From the NCBI GenBank assembly GCA_022560555.1, contig JADFSZ010000020.1, positions 1 to 14,543 of the forward strand: DNA of 14,543 bases. Reading direction: 5' to 3'. The notes under the pieces were generated by a model. That model saw only the letters and a program-made list of their open reading frames with translations, was not told the origin of the DNA and searched no databases. Source of the stretch: JADFSZ01 sp022560555 [NCBI: PVC group bacterium] (GTDB lineage Bacteria > GCA-001730085 > JADFSZ01). A program made the position numbers and the translations under genes. Shown here one piece after another: positions 1-6,857 of the stretch (within the stretch, counting starts at the first letter, position 1; every line of letters starts with the position of its first letter).

Positions 1-706
1 CAGCGCGAAATACTTTAAGAATCACTCCAAATGGAATATGCACATCGTCCAATATCGTATGTGCGGGAGGGGCCTTATAAAGGTCCCGGCGGATCGCATA
101 AAGCGCGCCTGTCGCGCCGAGCATAGAGTCAAACCGGGATTCAGATTTCCTCAAAAACTTTTCGTACCGCCAATACATATCCACGCCTTTGGCAAGCGAT
201 GACAAGTTGTCACGTTGAACAAACTCCAGTTCCCCGCTCACGCACCCAACAGCAGGATCCGCAAAATTATCAACAAGGTTACGAACAGCCATCGGATCCA
301 TCATCTCGGCTGCATCCGTAAAAACAATAATGTCCGAATTAAGCGATGACAAGGTTTTGTTAAGCGAGCACATTTTCCCTTCATTCTGTTCATACGCTAA
401 AAGTTTTATTCTGGAGTCCCTAAGAGCATATTCTTCGACAATCGCATGCGTTTGATCTGAAGATCCGTCCGAGGACACCACAAATTCAATTTGATCCCGG
501 GGATAGTCTATTTCCTGGCAATTGTTCAATTTATCCCTCATGACAAACTCTTCATTGTATACAGAAATCACTATAGATACTTTTTTTTGGATAAAGGCTT
601 TTTGAACGGGTCTTCCCGACAAACGTGAACAAACGAAAATCAATAGAGGGTATCCAAGGTAAGTGTATACGATAAATCCGAAGGCGAACCAAAAAAGCCC
701 TGTCAT
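1..706 (-). CDS. Glycosyltransferase family 2, membrane-anchored (C-terminus outside window)
   Basis: The first 235 residues of a GT2 glycosyltransferase are visible; the rest lies beyond position 1. The ATG at 706-704 overlaps the TGA of the deacetylase gene (ATGA), with GAGGT seven bases upstream. Residues about 2-27 form a hydrophobic membrane segment. The GT-A domain follows: KVSIVISVYNEE near 42-53, SSDGSSD at 78-84, EGKMCSLN at 109-116, FTDAAE at 129-134 and ILDDVHIP at 218-225. The FTDA motif, the YWRYEKFLRKSESR stretch and LGATGAL match the cellulose-synthase-like GT2 subgroup that usually reads FTDAN; here that asparagine is alanine. It probably adds sugars from a nucleotide donor to a growing exopolysaccharide at the inner membrane. 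The substrate cannot be told. The QxxRW region is outside the window. Confidence 0.92.
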   Translation of the reverse strand, partial: MTGLFWFAFGFIVYTYLGYPLLIFVCSRLSGRPVQKAFIQKKVSIVISVYNEEFVMRDKLNNCQEIDYPRDQIEFVVSSDGSSDQTHAIVEEYALRDSRIKLLAYEQNEGKMCSLNKTLSSLNSDIIVFTDAAEMMDPMAVRNLVDNFADPAVGCVSGELEFVQRDNLSSLAKGVDMYWRYEKFLRKSESRFDSMLGATGALYAIRRDLYKAPPAHTILDDVHIPFGVILKVFRA

Positions 707-1488
707 GAGTCCGACCTCATGTGTTGAAAGCGCCGGTACAGTTTGTCATACCGCTTATGTCCGATGAGATTTTGAATCACTTTCTTAAATTGATCCTTTA
801 GACGATTTCTCCACATAATGCCGGGTTTCCTTCTTAGAATATTTTCGAGACAAGTAACACCTGTGTTCTTTCTTATGGCAATACGCGGGATATTAAGAAA
901 CGGTCCCCGGCTGATGTTATCTACAAATTGATATTGACTCGTAAAGATATACTCATATCCTGATTCAAGAGCGATGGTTTGCAGTTCGGGATGTTTTCGT
1001 CCCCCCGGAAGAGACAGCATTTTCACACTCACCGCTAAACGCTCCTCCAGAGTCCGACGGGACTCTTTAAGCTCCTCGGTCAATTCAGAAGTACTTAACA
1101 TGGAAAAAAATCTGTGCGTTAAACCATGGGATCCAATCCCCATCCCCGCGGCCGATATTTCAGCTAAATCCTGCCAACTCATATAACCCGCACAATCTAT
1201 ATGCTCAACGGTGACAAAGAAAACAGCCCGCAAACCACGTTCCTTTAAGATAGGATAAGCCTGAACATAATTATCTTTGTATCCATCATCAAACGTAATC
1301 ACAACGCTCCGGGCCTTTACCTGCTTGGGCCATTCATCCGGAAGCACAACATCCAGAGATTCCCGTTGAATAAGATCAAGATGCCTTAGGAACATCCCCC
1401 TCTCAACAGCATACTCCCTGTCGTAAAGAAGAAGATCGTTCATGCCTATGTGATGATACATCAAAACTGTCGAGCTTAATTTATTCAT
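703..1488 (-). CDS. Polysaccharide deacetylase (NodB domain, CE4 family)
   Basis: This 261-residue protein belongs to the metal-dependent CE4 deacetylases, which remove N- or O-acetyl groups from glycans. Motif 1 is TFDDG at 65-69, where D67 would be the catalytic base and D68 a metal ligand. Motif 2 is SHGLTH at 120-125, giving the two metal histidines H121 and H125. SLPGG at 159-163 takes the place of the usual RxPxG-type motif 3. No signal peptide is evident, so cytoplasmic or membrane-peripheral action is possible. The ATG has AGGG six bases upstream. The gene lies 3 bases after the GT4 gene and shares ATGA with the GT2 gene, so the three are probably translated together and work on one exopolysaccharide. 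The last 40 residues are basic, with several Arg and Lys. Confidence 0.93.
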   Translation of the reverse strand: MNKLSSTVLMYHHIGMNDLLLYDREYAVERGMFLRHLDLIQRESLDVVLPDEWPKQVKARSVVITFDDGYKDNYVQAYPILKERGLRAVFFVTVEHIDCAGYMSWQDLAEISAAGMGIGSHGLTHRFFSMLSTSELTEELKESRRTLEERLAVSVKMLSLPGGRKHPELQTIALESGYEYIFTSQYQFVDNISRGPFLNIPRIAIRKNTGVTCLENILRRKPGIMWRNRLKDQFKKVIQNLIGHKRYDKLYRRFQHMRSDS

Positions 1489-1491
1489 ATT

Positions 1492-2679
1492 CTACCCTGC
1501 AGCCTCTTGGTAGACACGGGCCATCTCACGCGCGATTTGCGCCCAATCGTATTTTTCTTCTACAAGCTTTCTCGCGCTTTCGGCTATCCGGAGATAATCA
1601 TCTTTGGATTGTGTCAACAAGGATATTTTTTCAATAAAAGCCTTTGGTGTATCGGCAAGCATAATTTCTTTTTTATCCTCTGCTTCAATTCCTTCGGCTC
1701 CGATCGTTGTGCTCACAACCGGACGACCCAGCGCCATCGATTCCAAAATTTTGATGCGCGTTCCTCCGCCGATACGAATAGGAACAATAAGAATGTCGGC
1801 ATCTAAGAAATACGGACGGATATCCTCCACGTTCTGATACACAGAAATTTTCTCATCCGCAAAATATGTCTTGAGCGAAGAATGGATTTTCCGTCCCACA
1901 ATGGAGCATGTCAACCGAGGTAGTGCTTGCGACAAGCTGCCCCAAATATCCGTAAAAAACCATTTCATCGCGTCAATGTTCGGCCACCAATCTAACGATC
2001 CGATAAAAACCAGTTGTTGAGGTTTTCTCGTATTCATTTGATACGCAAAATCACGGCAATTCACTCCATTTGACGCGACATGAACAGCCCCCTTATGGGA
2101 AAGTTTTTCCAAAAGATTTGCGTCTGTCAGGGAAACCGTGAATACAGCACGGAATTTGTCAATCCGCTCTTTTTCATAAGCCTTCATTTTTGAAGCCTGC
2201 CACTTCACAAAAAACTTCTTAAGGCCAAAAGGCAGCTTTTCACACAATCGCTCAGCAATAATATATTCCACATTATGCTCATCTAAGCAGGCAGGAATAT
2301 CAGGAACAAGATCAACATATTGAGCCATATGTATGTGGTCAAAATGAACAATATCATATTCTCCATCCCTGACTTTCGATTTTAGGACTTCACGCATTTT
2401 CGCGCAATCGTACTTCAAAACCACATACGGCTTTTTCGAAAAAAAAGACATGATCAGGCTCTCAAGCCGGTCCATCCAAGAATTCTTTCTTTTAACGCCG
2501 ATAATTTTCACCTTGCCCAAAAGTTTTTCAAACCCTTCAAGGGTCGCACGATGTCCGGCAAAACCGATCACAGAAACACTATGAAGCGCGCTGAGATTCT
2601 TTATATGGTTATACGTTCTGATTTTCGCGCCGGTATCTATGGGAAAGGGGATCTGAGGGACAACAAAAAGAATTTTCAT
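1492..2679 (-). CDS. Glycosyltransferase family 4 (GT-B), exopolysaccharide type
   Basis: The 395-residue protein has the two-domain GT-B layout. The N-terminal domain opens with MKILFVVPQIPFPIDTGAKIR, in which the glycine-containing acceptor loop is followed by a lysine and arginine; LDEHNVEYI is at 132-140. The C-terminal donor domain begins with LVFIGSLDWWPN at 223-234 and has the GT4 signature GGGTRIKILESMALGRPVV at 304-322. It resembles the Stp1-like sugar transferases associated with EPS and exosortase systems. It probably transfers a nucleotide-activated sugar to a lipid-linked glycan on the cytoplasmic face of the membrane. The ATG at 2679 has no recognisable Shine-Dalgarno sequence in the 20-base gap after cutA, which is unusual here. 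It is followed after 3 bases by the deacetylase gene. Confidence 0.92.
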   Translation of the reverse strand: MKILFVVPQIPFPIDTGAKIRTYNHIKNLSALHSVSVIGFAGHRATLEGFEKLLGKVKIIGVKRKNSWMDRLESLIMSFFSKKPYVVLKYDCAKMREVLKSKVRDGEYDIVHFDHIHMAQYVDLVPDIPACLDEHNVEYIIAERLCEKLPFGLKKFFVKWQASKMKAYEKERIDKFRAVFTVSLTDANLLEKLSHKGAVHVASNGVNCRDFAYQMNTRKPQQLVFIGSLDWWPNIDAMKWFFTDIWGSLSQALPRLTCSIVGRKIHSSLKTYFADEKISVYQNVEDIRPYFLDADILIVPIRIGGGTRIKILESMALGRPVVSTTIGAEGIEAEDKKEIMLADTPKAFIEKISLLTQSKDDYLRIAESARKLVEEKYDWAQIAREMARVYQEAAG

Positions 2680-2699
2680 AAGCCGGTACTATTTTGATG

Positions 2700-3023
2700 T
2701 TATTTTAGCGAGTCTCCAATCCAACTCAGATAGGCCTCATGTCCGGCAATAATAGGTAAAAATAGTATTTCAGGAACTTCGTAGGAATGGACGAGACGTA
2801 CGGCTTCGACAATCTCTTCTTTTTTCTCTTCGATGGATTTCATAATAAGAAGATATTCATCGGCCTTATCAACATGGCCTTGCCACCAATACAGCGATTG
2901 CACGGGACCAACACGGTTTACGCAAGCAACCAGTTTTTTATCAAGAAGCATCCTTGAGATACTTTCAGCCTCTTCTCTTGTGGGAACCGTAACGTAACAA
3001 ACAACATATCCATTGACGGCCAT
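2700..3023 (-). CDS. cutA: CutA1-type divalent cation tolerance protein
   Basis: The 107-residue protein is normal length for CutA1, a small trimeric ferredoxin-like protein linked to copper and other divalent metal tolerance, with a poorly defined biochemical role. Family marks visible are CYVTVPTREEAESIS near 9-23, KLVACVN near 30-36, the SLYWWQG segment near 43-49, and HSYEVPEILFLPI near 79-91 (family pattern HxYExPEI). It has no signal peptide and should be cytoplasmic. The start ATG is preceded by AAGGTG, which overlaps the TAA stop of the coiled-coil gene 10 bases upstream. It lies between a coiled-coil gene and the exopolysaccharide genes and has no evident functional link to either. 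Confidence 0.96.
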   Translation of the reverse strand: MAVNGYVVCYVTVPTREEAESISRMLLDKKLVACVNRVGPVQSLYWWQGHVDKADEYLLIMKSIEEKKEEIVEAVRLVHSYEVPEILFLPIIAGHEAYLSWIGDSLK

Positions 3024-3033
3024 TCCTCACACC

Positions 3034-3486
3034 TTATTTTTGAAGGTTTGATAGCTGGGACGCCATTTCCATAATCTTTCGATCAAGAGTACTCGCCTCT
3101 TCGTTAAGGCGGTCAATCTCTTTTTCAGCGTCTAAAATAAGGACATTTTTTACCTTATCTCTTCGCCCCATAAGATCGTTGAGTTTTGTCCGAAGATTTT
3201 TGACTTGTATTTCATTCAGATCCGCCTTTATCAGATCCATTTCCTGACTTAACACGCGGATCTTTTGCTGAATGTCGCGAAGAAGCTGTTTTTTCTTCTC
3301 AAGCACCATCCGGTCTTCTTCAGAGAGATCTTCTGTTTTTCCGTCATAAATATTACTGATTTCTTTCTCCAAAATCTCCGCCTGTGTTTCGAGCCCCCCA
3401 ATTTCGGATTCTTTTAGCTTTACTTTCTCCTCCAAATTCTCCAAAGATTGAGCACTTTCATCTTCAACAATATTATCAAACGTCAT
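3034..3486 (-). CDS. Coiled-coil protein of unknown function
   Basis: I do not recognise a family. The 150 residues are almost entirely charged heptad-like sequence: two or three long helices covering about 12-48, 56-112 and 113-149, rich in Glu, Lys, Leu and Ile, with a short break at about 47-56 (YDGKTEDLSEE). This predicts a soluble cytoplasmic coiled coil, perhaps an oligomer or antiparallel hairpin. There is no signal peptide, membrane segment or cysteine motif. The ATG overlaps the gltX TGA (ATGA), and GGGGAG eight bases upstream lies inside gltX, so translation is coupled to GluRS. Its position suggests co-expression with gltX and cutA but does not reveal a function. Confidence 0.85.
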   Translation of the reverse strand: MTFDNIVEDESAQSLENLEEKVKLKESEIGGLETQAEILEKEISNIYDGKTEDLSEEDRMVLEKKKQLLRDIQQKIRVLSQEMDLIKADLNEIQVKNLRTKLNDLMGRRDKVKNVLILDAEKEIDRLNEEASTLDRKIMEMASQLSNLQK

Positions 3487-4838
3487 CGCCTTTGCTCCCC
3501 ATCGTTAGCCTTGGTCTGAAATGATTTAATGAATTGCAATCCGTATGTCAGGTTTCTTTGGCATCGCTCGGGACCTAAAATCTCCATCACTAAAAAAATA
3601 CTCGGACTAACAGATTTGCCCGTTAAAACCACCCTTAAGGCCTGAAGAAAATCCCGGCTTTTAGTTGAATCATATTTATTGATAAGGGCTCTCGCGGAAA
3701 GCTCGATTTCCTTTGCATGAAACGGAACGATGCTCACTAACGCGTCTGAGACACATTCAATAAAGCCCTCAATCTCTCTATTAAACACTATTTTTTGGCA
3801 TGATGCAATATCATATTGAGGTTCATCAATAAAAAAATAATCCGAGCTTCTCGGCAAATCCTTCATGGTCTTCAGGCGTTCACGAATCAAGCCTATAACT
3901 TTTAGTAAATGCCCCTTGTCATAGGGCGGATCAACATATCCCAATTTGATCCATTCCGGAATAATGATGTTTGTCAGCTGATCTAAAGAACATGTTTTCA
4001 CATAATGAGCATTGATCCATTCGAGTTTTTTCATATCAAAAACAGCGCTCGACTTTCCGATGGCTTTAACCTTAAACTTTTTTATCATTTCAGCTTGTGA
4101 CATTATTTCCTGATTTCCTCCGGGCGACCAGCCTAACAGGCTTAGATAATTCAAGAGGGCTTCGGGCAATATGCCCTCTTTTTTGAAAGCCTCGACAGAA
4201 ACGGCACCATAGCGTTTCGACAAAACAGATCGGGCCTCATTCACAATCAACGGGAGGTGAATGTATTTTGGGGCCTGAAAACCGAGCGCCTTTCCAATGG
4301 CTAACTGTTTCGGTGTGTTTGACAAATGATCATCGCCGCGAAAAACATGTGAAATTGCCATCTCGTGGTCATCAACGGCACACGCAAAATTATACGTCGG
4401 AGTCCCGTCGGATTTCATAATGATAATCTCCGAAAACTCCGAGTTATCAAAAGCAACATCTCCTCTTAAGACATCCCGAACAATCGTTTTTCCCTGAGGA
4501 ACATGCAATACCACGGCCGTTTTTGAACCGTCACAGTATTCGGCCGAACCCATATCAAACAATTTCTCAACTTGCGTTCTATAAAGACTTTTTCTTTTTG
4601 ACTGAAATACCGGCCCCTCGTCCCAATCAAGTCCAAGCCACTGTAAGTGCTTGAGTATGTTCTCGGTTGACTTCCGGCTAGATCTCTCTTGATCCGTGTC
4701 CTCAATCCTGATGATAAAAACCCCGTCTTGGTTTCGCGCGTACAGCCAATTATAAATAGCTGTTCTGGCTCCGCCTATATGAAGCAGGCCTGTAGGACTG
4801 GGGGCAAATCGGACACGAACTGTCGCATCATTATTCAT
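3483..4838 (-). CDS. gltX: Glutamate--tRNA ligase (GluRS), lacking the usual zinc-bearing insert
   Basis: This class I aminoacyl-tRNA synthetase charges tRNA-Glu (and tRNA-Gln where the organism uses the amidotransferase route). The start chosen is the ATG at 4838, giving 451 residues beginning MNNDATVRVRFAPSPTG; the frame is open to a TTG at 4898, but that has no ribosome site. The HIGH-type motif is HIGGAR at 20-25, with RIEDTD at 44-49. SDGTPTYNF is at 143-151 and FRGDDHLSNTP at 166-176. The KMSKS-type loop reads VLSKR at 205-209 instead of KLSKR. Between Y101 and V109 only about seven residues remain where most GluRS have roughly 40-50, including the CxC...CxH zinc site. The anticodon-binding region (about 310-451) is present. 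The 3' end overlaps the coiled-coil gene by four bases. Confidence 0.96.
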   Translation of the reverse strand: MNNDATVRVRFAPSPTGLLHIGGARTAIYNWLYARNQDGVFIIRIEDTDQERSSRKSTENILKHLQWLGLDWDEGPVFQSKRKSLYRTQVEKLFDMGSAEYCDGSKTAVVLHVPQGKTIVRDVLRGDVAFDNSEFSEIIIMKSDGTPTYNFACAVDDHEMAISHVFRGDDHLSNTPKQLAIGKALGFQAPKYIHLPLIVNEARSVLSKRYGAVSVEAFKKEGILPEALLNYLSLLGWSPGGNQEIMSQAEMIKKFKVKAIGKSSAVFDMKKLEWINAHYVKTCSLDQLTNIIIPEWIKLGYVDPPYDKGHLLKVIGLIRERLKTMKDLPRSSDYFFIDEPQYDIASCQKIVFNREIEGFIECVSDALVSIVPFHAKEIELSARALINKYDSTKSRDFLQALRVVLTGKSVSPSIFLVMEILGPERCQRNLTYGLQFIKSFQTKANDGEQRR

Positions 4839-4885
4839 GGATGCTTTTCCCACGCAAAACGCACATGGAGTGTGGCAATTTTCAT
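4835..4885 (-). CDS. Possible 16-residue leader ORF coupled to gltX
   Basis: An ATG at 4885-4883 has a good ribosome site (GGAG at 4896-4893, spacing seven bases). It opens a 16-codon frame, MKIATLHVRFAWEKHP, ending in TGA at 4837-4835. That TGA overlaps the gltX ATG as ATGA. The gltX start itself has only a weak GGGA-type site, so ribosomes finishing this small frame could restart at gltX. The arrangement is seen directly in the sequence; that it is translated is inference. A chance ORF of this size is quite possible. Confidence 0.33.
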   Translation of the reverse strand: MKIATLHVRFAWEKHP

Positions 4886-4931
4886 CACGAAACTCCAATA
4901 AGATATAGACATTATGTTCATTCCAAGCTTT

Positions 4932-4963
4932 GTTATATAAATATCTTACGAGTTATATGTCAT
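4932..4963 (-). promoter_or_regulatory. Weak candidate promoter for gltX
   Basis: On the minus strand ATGACA (4963-4958, five of six matches to the -35 consensus) is followed 18 bases later by TATATA (4939-4934). TATAAC (4937-4932) overlaps this but at a spacing of 20 bases. The surrounding 4920-4965 stretch is AT-rich and lies upstream of the gltX leader ORF, where an independent promoter would be expected because the preceding gap holds a strong stem-loop. The match is modest and AT-rich DNA gives such hits by chance. Confidence 0.22.
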
Positions 4964-5006
4964 GCGGCCGAATCTTTGGCACATGTTTTGCACGTAACAA
5001 ACACCT

Positions 5007-5096
5007 AAACCGGAGCACTTAGATTAGAGGTTTCCCCTGACGCACCCTAACGCCTCAACCCCTAAGTCTCCGGTTTTTCATGAAAGCCCGTGCTCC
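5007..5096 (-). promoter_or_regulatory. Long stem-loop with a competing alternative stem, between ftsA and gltX
   Basis: On the minus strand AAACCGGAG (5076-5068) plus ACTTAG (5067-5062) pairs with CTAAGT (5022-5017) plus CTCCGGTTT (5015-5007). This gives 15 base pairs interrupted by one bulged G (5016). The 39-base apical part allows a further GGGUU/AACCU pairing (5061-5057 with 5032-5028) that includes a G-U wobble only in the minus-strand RNA. The 7-base GGAGCAC at 5096-5090, immediately after the ftsA stop, can instead pair with GTGCTCC at 5018-5012, so the two stems exclude each other. The tail after the stem (TTTAGGTGTTTG) is only loosely T-rich. It could be an ftsA terminator, a 3'-end stabiliser, an attenuator for gltX or a small structured RNA. 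I see no match to a known riboswitch or RNA family. Confidence 0.5.
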
Positions 5097-5097
5097 A

Positions 5098-6342
5098 TCA
5101 AAACAAATCACGAAACCAATTTACGACATCATCGCCCCACTGAGACAATCTATTTTTTCGGCGGAACAAAAAGTCACCGCGATTGTTTTGTAAATCAAGC
5201 GCGTATTTAGCGACCCCGATAATGGTCGCATAGCACGGATTACGGATAATCGTATCTAGGCCAATAATATTATGCCCGCTTCCAACACGAACGTAAGTCT
5301 CGAATTCTTCAGCCGCTAAATCCTTAATCCCGCGAATCAAGGCTCCCCCTCCTGTTAAAATCACTCCCGAATTTAAATTTTTATTTAAATGATTTTTTTC
5401 TAATTTTTTGTGAATACTGCAAAAAACCTCTTCTCCCCAACTTTTTATTACACGGCAAAATTCCAGTTTATTAAAAACCGTCGGCGAACTTCGTGAATTC
5501 AAATTAATCGAAACAACTTCAGATTCACTGATATGATCAAGAGCAACATTCGAAAATTTTCTCTTTGTATCTTCGGCCATATCCCGCGTTAACCGGAACT
5601 GGCTTGATATCCTTTCCGTCAAATCATCCCCTCCCATCGGAAGAATTTCCGAATAAGTCAAAAATCCGTTTTGAAAACAGGTGATCGTGGTTGTCCCGGC
5701 ACCCAAATTAATCACAACACTTCCCAATTCGCGCTCTTCAGATGTGGTCACGATTTGAGAACATGCCAAGGCTCCAAAAACAAGCTCCCGGATTTCAACA
5801 CCCGTCCGCTGCACAGCTTTAATCAGATTTTGAATAGGATTGGTTGAAGCCGTGATGACATGAACACAAGCTTCAATCGTGTCCGCCCTCATACCAAAAG
5901 GATTCCGTACTCCCTGCATACCGTCAACGGCAAACCCACGCAGCACAGTGTGTATGATTTCCCGATTATCCGGAAGTGGAACCTGGTTGGAGAGATGGAT
6001 CGCTTGATTAATGTCCCTGTAGGTAACTTCTTGATGACTGTTATCCAGATGGTAATGTCCGGAATTGTTCACCCCCACAATATGCGGCCCGTTCACAGTT
6101 AAATACACAGCTTCCGTTTCAACTCCGGCTAAATCCTCGGCTTCTTCAAGGGAACAAATGACAGCGTTAACAACATCATCCATATCAATGACGATGCCTT
6201 GCTTCACGCCTCGTGAATCCGTTGCCCCCGTTCCAAGAATATTAACCTGACCATTCTCGTCTTCAAACGCGATAATACTGTAGACGGTGTTAGATCCGAT
6301 ATCAATCCCGGCAACGTATTTCCGTGTATGTTTCGTTCGCAC
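5098..6342 (-). CDS. ftsA: Cell division protein FtsA (actin-like)
   Basis: FtsA is the actin-family protein that ties FtsZ filaments to the inner membrane and recruits later division proteins. The 414 residues show phosphate-1 GIDIGSNT at 12-19, the SHS2-type 1C domain at about 82-165 (LTVNGPHI, DNREIIH, RADTIEACVHVI), phosphate-2 INLGAGTTT at 211-219, and the adenosine motif LTGGGALIRG at 329-338. The last 16 residues (399-414, with WGDDVVNWF) form the amphipathic membrane-targeting helix typical of FtsA. The start is GTG at 6342 with AGGAG ten bases upstream, and no ATG lies nearby. The gene is 20 bases after the 164-residue exported protein gene and is probably in its operon. No ftsQ or ftsZ is present here, so it lies outside the usual division cluster. 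MreB or PilM is less likely given the 1C domain and C-terminal helix. Confidence 0.92.
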   Translation of the reverse strand: MRTKHTRKYVAGIDIGSNTVYSIIAFEDENGQVNILGTGATDSRGVKQGIVIDMDDVVNAVICSLEEAEDLAGVETEAVYLTVNGPHIVGVNNSGHYHLDNSHQEVTYRDINQAIHLSNQVPLPDNREIIHTVLRGFAVDGMQGVRNPFGMRADTIEACVHVITASTNPIQNLIKAVQRTGVEIRELVFGALACSQIVTTSEERELGSVVINLGAGTTTITCFQNGFLTYSEILPMGGDDLTERISSQFRLTRDMAEDTKRKFSNVALDHISESEVVSINLNSRSSPTVFNKLEFCRVIKSWGEEVFCSIHKKLEKNHLNKNLNSGVILTGGGALIRGIKDLAAEEFETYVRVGSGHNIIGLDTIIRNPCYATIIGVAKYALDLQNNRGDFLFRRKNRLSQWGDDVVNWFRDLF

Positions 6343-6362
6343 CCGTAAAGCTCCTAACCTTT

Positions 6363-6857
6363 TTATTTCCCCAAAAGACCGCGCTCCTGAAACTCCCGGA
6401 TTCGAGACGCGAGCGATCGGCGAAATTCAACTAAATTATCCTGAACGATACTCATTTCTGCTCGACTCATTCTTCGCTTCTTCGTCTTAGGGATAAATGA
6501 GTCGTACATAAGAGCTCCGTCCTCCAATATCCGCTCATGACGCGGATAATAATTTTTAAGCGTCCGCAACTCCTTGCCCGCGCGTCTCAAAAAACCAGCA
6601 TCTCGTTTTAAGTTATTTCCAAAATTTTTCTCCAATTCCCCCTGATAATATTTCCAGCGATTCACATGCTCGCTTTTCTCTCGATCCTCTTGGGTATAAG
6701 GCATTCTAATCTTCACCTGTTGTTTGGGAATAATTTTTTTCTTCTTACTCGCTGCCGCTTTACGGCCCCTGTACGCGCAAGCATGATTTGGAGCTACCAT
6801 CATCGCGAGCAAGACAAAAAGGAATAGCATCAGTATAGTTCGGGTTTTTCTAGTCAT
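6363..6857 (-). CDS. Exported basic protein of unknown function
   Basis: I do not recognise a family. The 164-residue protein has a clear signal peptide: basic MTRKTR, a hydrophobic core at about 8-22, and a probable cleavage after ACA at residue 28. Just after the site comes a very basic run (about 31-42, with five lysines in the KKKK-type stretch), then a helical, Lys/Arg/Glu-rich remainder to residue 164. It is likely periplasmic or cell-wall-bound and might bind acidic polymers; that is inference. The ATG lies inside the end of the 495-residue gene (8-base overlap) with GGAAGAG upstream. ftsA starts 20 bases after its stop, so the three genes form a plausible operon. Confidence 0.8.
   Translation of the reverse strand: MTRKTRTILMLFLFVLLAMMVAPNHACAYRGRKAAASKKKKIIPKQQVKIRMPYTQEDREKSEHVNRWKYYQGELEKNFGNNLKRDAGFLRRAGKELRTLKNYYPRHERILEDGALMYDSFIPKTKKRRMSRAEMSIVQDNLVEFRRSLASRIREFQERGLLGK

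Noticed and set aside
4839-4898. TTG start at 4898, giving gltX a 20-residue extension with a CxxxCxxC pattern
   Set aside because: There is no ribosome site before the TTG, while GGAG inside it fits another frame, and GluRS proteins normally begin just before the VRVRFAPSPTG strand, as with the ATG at 4838.
4838-5000. A T-box leader upstream of gltX
   Set aside because: No GGGTGGNACCGCG antiterminator motif or Stem I features are present.
5017-5067. A 4.5S/SRP RNA apical domain, because of GTCAGGGGAAACC in the loop
   Set aside because: The diagnostic GGAAGGAAGCAGCC-type symmetric loop is missing; only a short stretch looks similar.
5007-5076. An integron attC site, because of the imperfect palindrome with CCCTAAC/TCAACC stretches
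   Set aside because: The paired RYYYAAC and GTTRRRY core sites are not at the ends of the palindrome, and no integrase or cassette array is seen.
5007-5078. Rho-independent terminator for a plus-strand transcript (stem followed by TTTTT at 5074-5078)
   Set aside because: No plus-strand gene lies upstream; the T-run is partly inside the stem arm and the 39-base loop is too long for a standard terminator.
5012-5096. A tRNA gene: 7-bp GGAGCAC/GTGCTCC arms spaced like an acceptor stem of an 85-nt tRNA
   Set aside because: No T-arm with TTCRA loop, no D-arm or anticodon arm can be fitted on either strand, and there is no CCA-like context. The stronger 15-bp stem explains the region better.
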